Assembly: GCF_005047355.1 (NCBI RefSeq)
Contig: NZ_SUMC01000009.1
Coordinates: 1-64,000 of the forward strand
Source: Actinacidiphila oryziradicis
GTDB lineage: Bacteria > Actinomycetota > Actinomycetes > Streptomycetales > Streptomycetaceae
DNA: 64,000 nt
Direction: 5' to 3'
The notes below the pieces were generated by a model. It had not been told where the DNA came from, did not search any database, and saw only the letters and a program-made list of their open reading frames with translations. The position numbers and the translations under genes were made by a program. The stretch's first letter is position 1. Every line of letters begins with the position of its first letter. Positions 33,287-42,615 of this stretch are shown here, piece by piece.

Positions 33287-34684
33287 TCACGGACCAGAAG
33301 TTGACTTTTCGTTGGCGAGGGACGGGACGAAGCGGGCCGCGTCGAGCGTGCCGACGCCGGTTGCCATGTCGAAGCCCTTCACCGCGGTGTAGCCGGTGAC
33401 TCCGGCGTAGCTGTTGTTCGTGCCGTCTTTCACGTCCACGATGCCGGTGGAGGGGTTCTGTGCGGACTGCGCGTACAGCGTGTAGAGCGCCTGGTGGATG
33501 TCGCCCAGCCGGTGCCCGGCGACCTGGTCGGCCAGGGCCACGATGCCTGAGAAGAGCGGGCTGGCCTCGCTGGTGCCGCAGTAGACGTTCCAGCCGACCG
33601 CCTTCGGGTCGTAGCTGGAGTACACCCATGCGCCGCCGTTCATCGCGGCGGACATCGAGATGTCCGGGGTGCCGCGGCGGTCGCCGACCACCTGCTTGAC
33701 CCCGTCCTGGTACGAGGGACGGGCGAAGACATGGGACTGGCCGCCGCCGCTCGCGCCTTGGTCGTTGTAGACGCTGTCCGGCGCGGTGCGGTCGCCCTTG
33801 TCGTCCAGGTGCAACTGGGTGCCGCCGATCGAGGTCACCAGGGGGTCGGAGGACGGCCAGGAGTTGACCTTGTATGGGTAGTCGGTGGTGCTGTTCTTGG
33901 TGTTGTTGTCGGTGGCTCCGCCGTCGCCGGAGGATGCGAGGACGGTCACACCGTGCTTGGCCGCGTCCTTGAAGGCGTACCGCAGGTTCTGGATGCTGGA
34001 GAAGTCACCGGTATTGAAGCCGGGGAAGGTGTTCTCCGTCGCGCCGAAGCTCTGGCTGATCACATCGCCCACGCCGCGGTCGATCAGTGACTTCTCGGCG
34101 CTCATCATCTCCGGCAGGCCGGTGACGCCCTCGGTCTCGGCGACCCCGGTCTCCACCAGGACGATGTGCGCGTCCGGGGCGACGGCATGGGCCATGTCCA
34201 CGTCGAGGGTGGTCTCTCCGGCCCAGCTGACGTGTGAGGAGTCGGCGGGGTTGAACGGCGGGACCTTGCCCCACTTGACCACGTCGACATGGGTGCTTTT
34301 CATACCGAATCGGGCACTGTAGACATTCAGGTCGTGCTGGATGGTCGGCGAACCGAAGGAATCGACGATCACGATCGTGCGCCCCTTGCCGGTGACGCCC
34401 GCCCGGTACAGCGGGTTCAGGTCGTAGGCCTGGCGGTACTGCGTCGGGGTGTAACAGGCGATATGCCACTTCGCCAGGCATTGCTCGGTGGTCAGCGAGT
34501 TGCGGGCCGCGTGCACCAATTGGTGGCCGGCTACCGCCGGCACGGCCTTGACCGGTGGAGCCGAATGAGCGGGTGTGGCGGTGGCCAAACCGGACAAAGA
34601 GGTTGATATCAGAGTGAAAGCGGCCAGAGTGGTGACCCCGGCTGCGATGACCGCGGCACGCTGCCTCGGACGAACTCGGCGCAT
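33287..34684 (-). CDS. Secreted S53 (sedolisin) peptidase
   Basis: 465 residues with a Sec signal (cleavage near TPAHSA, residues 37-42). Catalytic residues by motif are Glu157 and Asp161 (SWAGETTLDVDMAH), Asp254 (ASSGDGGAT) and Ser372 (GTSEASP). The calcium site is in DVKDGTNNSYAGVTGYTAVKGFDMATGVG. It lacks the usual prodomain of about 200 residues. Only about 60 residues separate the signal from the catalytic domain (CYTPTQYRQAYDL). The ATG has AAGGAG 9 nt upstream. It is probably an acid-acting extracellular protease. Confidence 0.9.
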   Translation of the reverse strand: MRRVRPRQRAAVIAAGVTTLAAFTLISTSLSGLATATPAHSAPPVKAVPAVAGHQLVHAARNSLTTEQCLAKWHIACYTPTQYRQAYDLNPLYRAGVTGKGRTIVIVDSFGSPTIQHDLNVYSARFGMKSTHVDVVKWGKVPPFNPADSSHVSWAGETTLDVDMAHAVAPDAHIVLVETGVAETEGVTGLPEMMSAEKSLIDRGVGDVISQSFGATENTFPGFNTGDFSSIQNLRYAFKDAAKHGVTVLASSGDGGATDNNTKNSTTDYPYKVNSWPSSDPLVTSIGGTQLHLDDKGDRTAPDSVYNDQGASGGGQSHVFARPSYQDGVKQVVGDRRGTPDISMSAAMNGGAWVYSSYDPKAVGWNVYCGTSEASPLFSGIVALADQVAGHRLGDIHQALYTLYAQSAQNPSTGIVDVKDGTNNSYAGVTGYTAVKGFDMATGVGTLDAARFVPSLANEKSTSGP

Positions 34685-35074
34685 GGGTGCTCCTTGTGTG
34701 GCGTGAGACCGTACTGGATGGCTGCTGCGATCTCACAGCCAGACCATGCGCAATGCAAGTATGTTGGGACATTACTCACAGCCGTTTTGCCTAAACGTTT
34801 TGCTCTATGCCCATATATGACTGGTTTGTGACTACCCGGTAGTGGGTGGAGTCGAGTGGCCGGCCGGTCCGGCGACGGTCCATCTTGGCCTTGGCGGCCG
34901 CGTGGAGGGGTGCTCACGAATTGCCCACACGCCTCGGTTCCGTGTATGCGGGCATTCCACCTCATTGAGTGTCTTTGTGGGCGCGCCGTGGCTTCCAGTA
35001 CACGCCTGGGGGCGACGGTTGCCGTGTCCGATCCGTGCAGGCGCTCCGGGCGTCTGCTTCGACAGGAGATAGCT
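34685..35074. promoter_or_regulatory. Divergent control region, sedolisin / His-rich secreted peptide
   Basis: 390 bp without a gene. The sedolisin side is AT-rich for this genome (CCTAAACGTTTTGCTCTATG near 34790). The His-rich side ends with an AGGAGA ribosome binding site. Promoters for both genes are expected here. I see no clear operator. Confidence 0.5.
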
Positions 35075-35368
35075 ATGCGTGTTTCTCGCTTTGCTGCCGC
35101 GCTCGGCGTGGCAGTCGCCGTGGCGCTGGGTGGTGCTGGGGCTGCCAGCGCCGCCGCGCCGGGGGCGGCCAGTGCGTACGCCTCGCACGACCACCATGGT
35201 TGGGACCGGGGTGAGGAGGGGCCCGGGTACCACCATGGGCGCCACTACCATCACCAGTGGAACGGATACCGGGGCGACGACCACCGGCGCGGCGAGCACC
35301 GCGGTGAAGAGCACCGGGGCGAGCACCGGCGCGACGGGTACCGCCACCACGGGCACCACTACCGCTGA
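35075..35368 (+). CDS. Small secreted His/Arg/Gly-rich protein
   Basis: 97 residues. The signal peptide (LGVAVAVALGGAGAASAAAPG) is followed by a low-complexity tail rich in His, Arg, Glu and Tyr with recurring HHGxxYHH and EHRGE units (GEHRGEEHRGEHRRDGYRHHGHHYR). The ATG at 35075 has AGGAG 6 nt upstream. It may bind metal or nucleic acid at the surface. No family is recognised. Confidence 0.7.
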   Translation: MRVSRFAAALGVAVAVALGGAGAASAAAPGAASAYASHDHHGWDRGEEGPGYHHGRHYHHQWNGYRGDDHRRGEHRGEEHRGEHRRDGYRHHGHHYR

Positions 35369-35410
35369 CACGAGCGCAGTGTGACGGTCGGCTCCTGAGC
35401 CGAAAGCCGC

Positions 35411-35443
35411 GGGGCGCCCTTCCGTGACTTGGAAGGGCGCCCC
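35411..35443 (+). terminator. Terminator hairpin after the His-rich secreted gene
   Basis: A perfect 13-bp stem, GGGGCGCCCTTCC with GGAAGGGCGCCCC, encloses a 7-nt loop, 43 bp after the stop. Confidence 0.88.
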
Positions 35444-35502
35444 GAACGGTTCCCAGAGGTCACGCCTGGTCAGGGGCCCCTGCTCGGTGTGTCGCTGTCC
35501 CA

Positions 35503-35534
35503 TTGGGGCACCTCCCGGACGGAGTCTGGGGGAG
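35503..35534. repeat. Dispersed streptomycete intergenic repeat, copy 2
   Basis: TTGGGGCACCTCCCGGACG followed by GAGTCTGGGGGAG is the same hairpin family as 26678-26710. Confidence 0.6.
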
Positions 35535-35641
35535 AGTCGTCGACCGACACCGACGACAACACTTCCAGACGCCCCCGCCGACGGAGTCGGCTGATGTCAC
35601 AGCTCGGCACGCGACGCCGCCCCACCTATTCGCGCGGCCTC

Positions 35642-37195
35642 TTATTTTGCTGAGGGGATGCGCACGCGGAAGGTTGCACCTTTTCCTGGCGTGGTGGTGA
35701 CGTCGACGTGGCCGTTGTGGGCGGTGACGAGGGCGGTGACGATGGCGAGGCCGAGGCCGGCGCCGCTGGCTTCGCGGCGGGTGCGGGCGGCGTCTGCGCG
35801 GTAGAAGCGTTCGAAGACCCGAGCGGCTTGGTCGGGTTGGAGACCAGGGCCTTGGTCGGCGACCTCGATGACGCCGTGGCCGTTCTCGGTGCCGACGCCG
35901 ATGCGTATGGAGGTGCCGGGTGGGGTGTGGGCGATGGCGTTGCCGACGAGGTTGGAGACGACCTGGCGCAGGCGGGCTTCGTCACCGAGGACGAGGGCGG
36001 CGGCCGACGGGCTGTCGCCGCCGGGGCCGGTGAGGGAGACAGGGCGGGTGGCGTCGAGGGCCGTGGTGTCGTGCAGGGCGTCGGCGGCGAGAGTGCGCAG
36101 ATCCATCGGGGCGAGTTCGAGGGGACGGCTTTCGTCGGCGCGAGCCAGGGTGAGCAGGTCCTCGACGAGGCCGCCCATCCGTACCGCCTCGTTCTCGATT
36201 CGAGTCATCGTGCGCTTCACGTCGGCATCGTCGGGCAGCGCACCCATCCGGTAGAGCTCGGCGAAGCCGCGGATGCTGGCGAGCGGGGTGCGCAGTTCGT
36301 GGCTGGCATCAGCGATGAAGCGCCGCATGAGGGCCTCGGATTCGGCACGGGCGGCGAAGGCGGACTCGATCCGCGCCAGCATGATGTTGAGCGCGGTGGA
36401 CAGCCGTCCGGTCTCGGTACGTGTTGAGGCGTGCGGCATCCGGTGCGACAGCGGGCGCCCGGCGGCGATCTCGGTGGCGGTGGCCTCGATGCGGTGCAGC
36501 GGCCGGAGTCCGGCCCGTATCGCGAACCAGCCGGCCAGGCCCAGCAGAGCCGCCATGACCGCGCCGATCAGCTCGAATGCGGCGCTCAGGCTGGCCGTAG
36601 TGGAGGACACGTCGCGGAGGGAGACGGCCACCACGACTCTGGCGGGAAGGGGGTTGGCGGGTGCGGTGGTCTGTTCGGTGCCGGACGAAAGCGAGTACCG
36701 GGCGGTGGCTCGGGGGACGGCCAGGATGAGCACCCGCCAGTCGCTGTCGCCGTGGTCGCTGGGGACGTCGAAGGGGGTGCCGGTGCGGGCACGCAACTGG
36801 GCGCCGTCCATGACCGGCCACTGTGGACGGGGGTCATTGGGGGAGACCGGGACGCTCACCTGCCTGGAGATCTTGCCGTTGGCCCCGGCGAAGGCGACCA
36901 CGTACTGGCTGGGCAGCCAGGGGTTGCTGAAGCCCTTGTTCTGCGTGTCCGACGAAGGCGAGCGGTGGTCGCCCATGGCGATCCGGTGCGTCAATAGCCC
37001 GCCGTACCTTTTGAGCTGTTGGTCGACGCGCTGAACGAGATCCCCCCGAACGAAGCCGAGCACCACAGTGTCGCTCACGCCGAGGCCGACGACGACGAGC
37101 ACGACGGACAGCAGGACGAGCCGGGACCGCAGGGAGAGTGCCGACGGACGCCAGGCACGCGTCCAACGGGGCAACCGGATACGCATCGCAGTCAT
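35642..37195 (-). CDS. Sensor histidine kinase of the efflux operon
   Basis: 517 residues. There is an N-terminal membrane helix (LVLLSVVLVVVGLGVSDTVVLGFV), an extracytoplasmic domain of about 140 residues, a second helix (AAFELIGAVMAALLGLAGWFAIRAG), HAMP, and the HisKA box ADASHELRTPLASIRGFAELYRMG. The ATPase boxes are NLVGNAIAHTPPGTS, DQGPGLQPDQAARVFERFYRAD and GAGLGLAIVTALV. Its ATG overlaps the response-regulator stop by 4 nt. It probably senses an envelope-active compound exported by the MacAB-like pump. Confidence 0.93.
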   Translation of the reverse strand: MTAMRIRLPRWTRAWRPSALSLRSRLVLLSVVLVVVGLGVSDTVVLGFVRGDLVQRVDQQLKRYGGLLTHRIAMGDHRSPSSDTQNKGFSNPWLPSQYVVAFAGANGKISRQVSVPVSPNDPRPQWPVMDGAQLRARTGTPFDVPSDHGDSDWRVLILAVPRATARYSLSSGTEQTTAPANPLPARVVVAVSLRDVSSTTASLSAAFELIGAVMAALLGLAGWFAIRAGLRPLHRIEATATEIAAGRPLSHRMPHASTRTETGRLSTALNIMLARIESAFAARAESEALMRRFIADASHELRTPLASIRGFAELYRMGALPDDADVKRTMTRIENEAVRMGGLVEDLLTLARADESRPLELAPMDLRTLAADALHDTTALDATRPVSLTGPGGDSPSAAALVLGDEARLRQVVSNLVGNAIAHTPPGTSIRIGVGTENGHGVIEVADQGPGLQPDQAARVFERFYRADAARTRREASGAGLGLAIVTALVTAHNGHVDVTTTPGKGATFRVRIPSAK

Positions 37196-37932
37196 CCGTG
37201 CGGGCGGCGCAGCACATAGCCGATGCCGCGTACGGTGTGGATGAGTTTGGGGGCGCCGTCCTCGCCGGAGTCGAGCTTGCGGCGCAGGTAGGAGATGTAC
37301 GACTCGACGATGCTGAGGTCGCCGCCGAAGTCGTAGGCCCAGACGTGGTCGAGGATCTGCGGTTTGGACAGCACCCGGTCGGCGTTGGCCATGAGGTATT
37401 CGAGCAGTTTGAATTCGGTTGGTGACAGCGGGACCGCGCGGCCGGAACGCAGCACCTGATGGCCGACGGGGTCGAGCTCGAGGTCGTCGACCACCAGGGT
37501 GCCGTTATTGTCCGGGCCGCCGGTGCGGCGCAGAATGGCCCGGATGCGGGCTATCAGTTCTTCCAGGCTGAAGGGCTTGGTGACGTAGTCGTCGCCTCCG
37601 GCGGTCAGGCCGCTGATTTTGTCGTCGGTGCCGTCTTTGGCGGTGAGGAACAGGACAGGTAGATGGTCGCGGGTGGCGACTGCTGTCCGGCTGTAGGCGC
37701 CGGAATCCTCACGCAGCCGCTTTACCACGGCAAAACCGTCCATGTCTGGCAGCATCACGTCCAAAACCACCAGATCGGGCGGTTCTTTGGCCACCGCGGC
37801 CAGGGCTTCGGCACCGGTTGCCGCGGACACCACCTTGAACCCGACGAAGCGCAGAGACGCCGCCAGCAGTTCCCTGATGTTGGGTTCGTCGTCGACGACC
37901 AGCAGGCTGGCCTCGGGTGCGTCCATGGTCAT
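37192..37932 (-). CDS. OmpR-family response regulator of the efflux operon
   Basis: 246 residues. Receiver domain with VVDDEP, phospho-acceptor Asp58 (LVVLDVMLPDMDG), and Lys in DDYVTKPFSLEEL. The winged-helix output domain has PTEFKLLEYLMANADRVLSKPQILDHVWAYDFGGDLSIVESYISYLRRKL. The start is MTMDAP (ATG at 37932, with another at 37926). It lies between a membrane protein of the pump operon and its cognate kinase. Confidence 0.93.
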   Translation of the reverse strand: MTMDAPEASLLVVDDEPNIRELLAASLRFVGFKVVSAATGAEALAAVAKEPPDLVVLDVMLPDMDGFAVVKRLREDSGAYSRTAVATRDHLPVLFLTAKDGTDDKISGLTAGGDDYVTKPFSLEELIARIRAILRRTGGPDNNGTLVVDDLELDPVGHQVLRSGRAVPLSPTEFKLLEYLMANADRVLSKPQILDHVWAYDFGGDLSIVESYISYLRRKLDSGEDGAPKLIHTVRGIGYVLRRPHG

Positions 37933-37994
37933 CTGGCCTCTGGTGTGTTCGAGAGTGCTGCTGAACGCTACGCCTCACCGCATACGCGCGGCAA

Positions 37995-38783
37995 TCAGCC
38001 CCCGGAACCGGTGCTGGCCTTCCCGCTGCCGGCTTGCCCGCCTCCGCCGAACCCTCCGCCTCCGCCGAACCCTCCGACGGTGCCGCCCTCCGTCACCGTG
38101 GTGGCGGTGATGTCACCGGAGGAGCTCTGGCTGCCGCGCACGGTGACGGTCTGGCCGGGCTGCAGGTCGGAGACTTTGCCGCTCTTGGATTCGCTGACCT
38201 GGGTGGACTTGCCGGTGGTTACCTTGATGGTGTTGCCCTGGGCGTCGGTGACATAGATCGTGCTGCCGTCGACCACCTTGATCGTGCCGGCTGTCACCCC
38301 GCTTGCGCCGCCGGCGGCAGCGCCGGTGCCGCCACCTGCCGCCTGTCCGCCTGTCCCGGCGCCCCCGAAGCGCCCGCCCGCCGCCGCGGCACCGCCCGCG
38401 GCACCGCCCGGCCGGGCGGTGGTGCCGGACGACTGGCCCTTCTCCACCAGCACGCCTCCGGTGAAGGCCAGCGTCGCGACGACCGCGCTGGTCAGTAGCA
38501 GGGCTGGCCAGGGCAGTTTGCGCCGGGGCGGGGCGCTCAGCTCGGCGCTGATGTCCCGCATGTCCGGCGGCTCGGCGAGCACGTCCTCGGGCCGGCCCAC
38601 GTAATCGGGCTGGCCACCGTAATTGGGCTGGCCACCGTAATTGGGCTGGCCAACGTAATCGGGCTGGCCAACGTAATCGGGCGTACCCGGGATGCCGGGA
38701 GCCGTGGGGGACAGCGACTCGTCCGGCGACGCTGGGGCGGGTTCGGGGGCGGCAGCCTTCACAAGTGGGCGGTGTCGGGCCAT
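37995..38783 (-). CDS. Membrane-anchored DUF5666-like protein of the efflux operon
   Basis: 262 residues. A cytosolic N-terminus carries five copies of a six-residue repeat (YVGQPD / YGGQPN). One membrane helix follows (LLLTSAVVATLAFTGGVLV), then a Gly/Ala linker and an outer beta domain (GTIKVVDGSTIYVTDAQGNTIKVTTGKSTQVSESKSGKVSDLQPGQTVTVRGSQ) of the DUF5666/OB-like type. A Gly-rich tail ends it. It is encoded between the permease and the two-component genes, so it may be a periplasm-side accessory of the pump. Confidence 0.78.
   Translation of the reverse strand: MARHRPLVKAAAPEPAPASPDESLSPTAPGIPGTPDYVGQPDYVGQPNYGGQPNYGGQPDYVGRPEDVLAEPPDMRDISAELSAPPRRKLPWPALLLTSAVVATLAFTGGVLVEKGQSSGTTARPGGAAGGAAAAGGRFGGAGTGGQAAGGGTGAAAGGASGVTAGTIKVVDGSTIYVTDAQGNTIKVTTGKSTQVSESKSGKVSDLQPGQTVTVRGSQSSSGDITATTVTEGGTVGGFGGGGGFGGGGQAGSGKASTGSGG
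38599..38690. repeat. 18-bp in-frame tandem repeat, five copies
   Basis: The unit GTAATCGGGCTGGCCAAC (with T/C and CC/AC variants) is repeated five times and encodes the YVGQPD/YGGQPN hexapeptide. Copies 2 and 3 are identical to each other, as are copies 4 and 5 up to one base, showing recent duplication. Confidence 0.88.
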
Positions 38784-38909
38784 GTCCGGGTACTCCTGTC
38801 CATACGGTTCATCGTCATCGCGGGGGCGGCGGCCGATGGCCGCCGCCGGGGGCGCTGGTGGTGTCGGGTCATGCGTGTCGGGTCATGCGTGCCGGTCATT
38901 CGTGTCGGG

Positions 38910-40118
38910 TCACTCGTGTCGTAGTGCCTCGATGGGCCGCAGGCTCGCGGCCCGGTTCGCCGGGTAGCTGCCGAAGAACAGGCCGATGGCCACGGCGATC
39001 GCGAGGGCGCCGTAGACGGACGCGGGGATGATCACTGGTTTGATGCCGACGATGCTGAACCGGGAGCCGAGTACCCCGACGGCGACGCCCAGGCCGCCAC
39101 CGATCAGCGACAGCAGCGTCGATTCGGTCAGGAACTGGCCGAGGATGACGCCTTTGGGGGCGCCGATCGCCTTGCGGATGCCGATCTCCCGGGTCCGCTC
39201 GGTCACGGTCACCAGCATGATGTTGGTGATGCCGATCCCGCCGACCAGCAGGGAGATGGCGGCTACCGCGCCGAGCAGGACGGTGAATGTAGAGGTGGTG
39301 GAAGCCTGGGTGGTCAGCAGGGAGGTCTGGCTGCTGACCCGGAAGTCCAGTGCGTTCGCGTCGGTGATGCCGTGCTGTCCCATCAGGGCGGTGGTGATCT
39401 CGCTCTGCGCCGGGGTGGTCGCGCCGGCTGATACGGCTTCCACGAGTATCTGGTTGAGGGAGCCGAAACCGCTGAACGCGTTCTGCACGGTGGGCAGGGG
39501 TGCGATCACCACGTCGTCCGGGTCCTGGAATCCGCTGCCGCCCTTGGTGGCCAGTTCACCCACGATGGTGAACGGTGTGCCGCCGAGCACCATGGTCTTG
39601 CCGACCGGGTCCGTGGTGCCGAACACGTCGGTGGCTGTGGTGGAGCCGATGACTGCGACCTTGCGGGAGTTGAGCACGTCGTCGTTACTGAAGTAGTCGC
39701 CCTTGACGACCTTGCTGTTGGACGCCTCGAAGTAGGCCGGGTAGGTGCCGACGACCTGGCTCACGGTGTGCGAGGTGCCGTTGTAGATCGCGGTCTGGGA
39801 GGTGGTGACCTCGGGGGCGACGGACTTGACGTCCGGTGCCTGTTTGGGATCGGCCAAGGCTTTGGCGTCGTCCAGGGTGAGCGGTTTGATCGTGGTCGCG
39901 GTGCTTGTGCTGGAACTGCTGCCGGAGGAGATCGTCAGCGAGTTGGTGCCCAGCTTCTCTATGGAGTTCTTCACCGCCTGCGAGGAACCGTTGCCGACCG
40001 CGAGCAGCAGGATGACCGCGGCGACACCGATGAGGACACCGAGCATGGTCAGCGAGGAGCGCACCTTGTTGGCAGCCAGGCCCGCCACCGCGAACCGCAG
40101 AGTCTCGAGAGGATTCAC
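38910..40118 (-). CDS. MacB-like ABC transporter permease
   Basis: 402 residues from the GTG that overlaps the ATPase stop (GTGA). The N-terminal helix FAVAGLAANKVRSSLTMLGVLIGVAAVILLLAVGNGSS is followed by a large periplasmic MacB-PCD domain. Three C-terminal helices form the FtsX-like unit (SLLVGGIGITNIMLVTVTERTREIGIRKAIGAPKGVILGQFLTEST). An upstream ATG at 40163 would overlap the ATPase gene by 49 nt and is less likely. Confidence 0.92.
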   Translation of the reverse strand: MNPLETLRFAVAGLAANKVRSSLTMLGVLIGVAAVILLLAVGNGSSQAVKNSIEKLGTNSLTISSGSSSSTSTATTIKPLTLDDAKALADPKQAPDVKSVAPEVTTSQTAIYNGTSHTVSQVVGTYPAYFEASNSKVVKGDYFSNDDVLNSRKVAVIGSTTATDVFGTTDPVGKTMVLGGTPFTIVGELATKGGSGFQDPDDVVIAPLPTVQNAFSGFGSLNQILVEAVSAGATTPAQSEITTALMGQHGITDANALDFRVSSQTSLLTTQASTTSTFTVLLGAVAAISLLVGGIGITNIMLVTVTERTREIGIRKAIGAPKGVILGQFLTESTLLSLIGGGLGVAVGVLGSRFSIVGIKPVIIPASVYGALAIAVAIGLFFGSYPANRAASLRPIEALRHE

Positions 40119-41086
40119 CGCTGCATACCCCCGAGCGCCGTATCCGGCAGAGCAGCCTGCCACGCGGCGTCCGGCTGTGTGGCACGCCGGGCGGCCTGCT
40201 GAGTGGTGTGGTGGGCGATGGTGAAGGCCTCCGGGTCCCGCAGGGCGGGCGGCGGGCCGTCCACCGGCGCCTGCCGTACGTCATCGACGACCTGGCCGTC
40301 CACCAGCCGGATCACCCGCTTGGCGTGCCGGGCCACCTCGTCCTCGTGGGTGATCAGCACCACAGTGCGTCCCGTGGCGTTGAGCCGGTCGACGATGCCC
40401 AGCACCTCGTCGGTGCTGCGGCTGTCGAGGTTTCCGGTCGGCTCGTCGGCCAGCAGCATGGCCGGCGAGGTGACCAGGGCGCGTGCGACTGCGACGCGTT
40501 GCTGCTGGCCGCCGGAGAGCTCGTTGGGCCGGTGATTGAGCCGGTCGCCGAGTCCCACCACACTGAGGGCGGCCACCGCCCGGCGGCGGCGTTCGGCCGA
40601 TTTCACTCCGGCGTAGGCCAGCGGCAGCTCGACCTGGGCGAGCGCGTTCGTGCGCGGCACCAGGTTGAACGACTGGAAGATGAAACCGATCTTGCGGTTG
40701 CGGACCAGCGACAACTGGCTCTCGTCCAGCCCGCCCACATCGATACCGTCCAGCAGATACCGGCCGGAGGTCGGCACGTCCAGACAGCCCACGATGTTCA
40801 TCAGCGTGGACTTGCCGGACCCGGAACTGCCCATGATGGCCACCAGGTCGCCTTGCATCACGGTCAGGTCGATCCCGGCCCGGTGGCCGGTGACCGGGTC
40901 CACCGGCCCGGACAGCGCGTGCACTGCCCCTTCGCCCTCACCGTAGCTCTTCACCAGCGACCGCACCTCGATGACCGGTGCCGGGCCCCACGGGTCCGTC
41001 TCAGTCATCTCGGTCATCTCGGTCATCACGAGCGTCTCGGCCGGCTCGGCCTCCGCCGTACGCTGCCGGCGTAGCAGCGGGCTCAT
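40115..41086 (-). CDS. MacB-like ABC transporter ATPase
   Basis: 323 residues. Walker A is GSSGSGKST, Q-loop FIFQSFNLV, signature LSGGQQQRVAVARAL, Walker B MLLADEPTGNLDS, H-loop LITHED. An N-terminal extension has MTEMTEMTETD, and a C-terminal extension of about 60 residues follows the core. The ATG overlaps the adaptor stop (ATGA), and the end overlaps the permease start. Confidence 0.95.
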   Translation of the reverse strand: MSPLLRRQRTAEAEPAETLVMTEMTEMTETDPWGPAPVIEVRSLVKSYGEGEGAVHALSGPVDPVTGHRAGIDLTVMQGDLVAIMGSSGSGKSTLMNIVGCLDVPTSGRYLLDGIDVGGLDESQLSLVRNRKIGFIFQSFNLVPRTNALAQVELPLAYAGVKSAERRRRAVAALSVVGLGDRLNHRPNELSGGQQQRVAVARALVTSPAMLLADEPTGNLDSRSTDEVLGIVDRLNATGRTVVLITHEDEVARHAKRVIRLVDGQVVDDVRQAPVDGPPPALRDPEAFTIAHHTTQQAARRATQPDAAWQAALPDTALGGMQR

Positions 41087-42351
41087 CCCCGGCCTCCGCC
41101 GCCGCCGCCGCCGAGCGCACCGCCGGCGCCGCCGGCGCGGCCCGCGCCGCCACCCGGGAACCCGCCACCGGGGAAGCCGTTGGTGCCCGTGGAAGCGACA
41201 CTGTTGATCCGCACCTGCTCGCCCTGGGTGAGGCCGCTGGTGATCTCGTCGTTGGTGTCACCCTGAAGTCCCACGGTGACGTTGACGACCTGGGTGCTGC
41301 CGTCGCTCTTCACCACGGTGACGGTGCGGTTCGTGCCCGTACCGGTGACAGCGGCGGACGAGACATACAACGCGTTGGACACCTCACCGGTGACCACTTG
41401 GATGCTCGCGCTCATTCCGGTCCGCAGGCCGGTGGTCGAACCGTTGACGGCAAGGGTGGCCGCGTACTGCACGGCAGTGCTGCTGCCCGACCCCCCGCTG
41501 CTACTGGTGCTGGTGGTCGGCAGCGAACTGACCGAGAGCACCTTGGCGTTGAGGGCCTTGTTCGATTGGGCGTTCAAGGTGACCGTGGCGGCCTGGCCCT
41601 CCTTCAGCTTCAGCGCGTCCGACTCGGAGAAATTAGCCGTCACCTGCATGCCCTTGGGGTTGGTGATGACGATGAAGCCAGTCGGAGACGACGAGGACGA
41701 GGAGGAGGTCGACGAGGAGGAGGACGACGACGAGCTGTTGCTGGAACCCGTACCGCTCGTACCGGAGACGGTCTGGCCGACCGAAGCGGCCACCGACGCC
41801 ACCGTGCCGCTGACCGGGGCCTTCAGTGTCGTGCCGTCGACGGCTTGCTGCGCCGTGTTCACCGCGTCCTGAGCCTGCGCCACCTGGGCCTCCGCCTGGG
41901 CGACCGCGGATGCGTCGACCGACGCGCTTGGTGAGGGATTGGTCTGGGAGGAGGTGGGCGTCTGGCCTTCTTCGGCCTTGGTCAGGCTGGCCTCGGCGGC
42001 GGTCAGGGACGCCTCCTGCTCGGTGAGGGTCTGGTTGACCGTGGTCTTGGAGACCTTCGCCAGCACCTCACCCTTGGTGACCTTGTCACCGGGTTTGACC
42101 TTCACCTCCGTCAGGGTGCCTCCGGTGGTGAAGTCGGCTCCGGCGTCACTGGGGGAGACCAGTGATCCCGAGCCGGAGACCGTTGCCAGGACGGTGCCCT
42201 TGGCGACCGTTACCATACGTGACCCCGTGGGGGCCTTGGCGGTGCTGCCGCTGTTGACCGCCGCGTAGGCACCGGCGGCGGCTGCCACGAGCACGACGCC
42301 GAGCACCGAGTTCATCAAGACGGCCTTGCGCCGCCGTGGAAGCACTCTCAT
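41083..42351 (-). CDS. Periplasmic adaptor (HlyD/MacA-like) of the efflux pump
   Basis: 422 residues. There is an N-terminal membrane anchor (SVLGVVLVAAAAGAYAAV). Lipoyl halves are GGTLTEVKVKPGDKVTKGEVLAKVSKTTVNQTL and DGTTLKAPVSGTVASVAASVGQTV, separated by a short helical hairpin. A long Ser run (SNSSSSSSSSSTSSSSSSSP) interrupts the second half. Beta-barrel and membrane-proximal domains follow, with a Gly-rich C-terminus. It is the first gene of the operon adaptor-ATPase-permease-DUF5666-RR-HK. Confidence 0.9.
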   Translation of the reverse strand: MRVLPRRRKAVLMNSVLGVVLVAAAAGAYAAVNSGSTAKAPTGSRMVTVAKGTVLATVSGSGSLVSPSDAGADFTTGGTLTEVKVKPGDKVTKGEVLAKVSKTTVNQTLTEQEASLTAAEASLTKAEEGQTPTSSQTNPSPSASVDASAVAQAEAQVAQAQDAVNTAQQAVDGTTLKAPVSGTVASVAASVGQTVSGTSGTGSSNSSSSSSSSSTSSSSSSSPTGFIVITNPKGMQVTANFSESDALKLKEGQAATVTLNAQSNKALNAKVLSVSSLPTTSTSSSGGSGSSTAVQYAATLAVNGSTTGLRTGMSASIQVVTGEVSNALYVSSAAVTGTGTNRTVTVVKSDGSTQVVNVTVGLQGDTNDEITSGLTQGEQVRINSVASTGTNGFPGGGFPGGGAGRAGGAGGALGGGGGGGRG

Positions 42352-42615
42352 AGCAGCGACACTGACCGCCGGGCTTGTCGAAGTCCTGGCAGCTTTCAGG
42401 GAGTTTCCTGGGGGTGGCCGCCCACCGCAGTCGCCCCTCCTCCGGTACGAAGCACCTCATAGTGGTGCTAAATCGCCTAAATGATGCCCATGCGGTGGAT
42501 CCGCGTTCCCAGGGAACTCCATGGTTTCTCCCAGCCATCTGCCAAGCGGCTGCGGTTGAGTATGGCGGCGGTGGCACGCCACCCCAGCCCATTACTGCCC
42601 CCGAGGAGACCGGCC

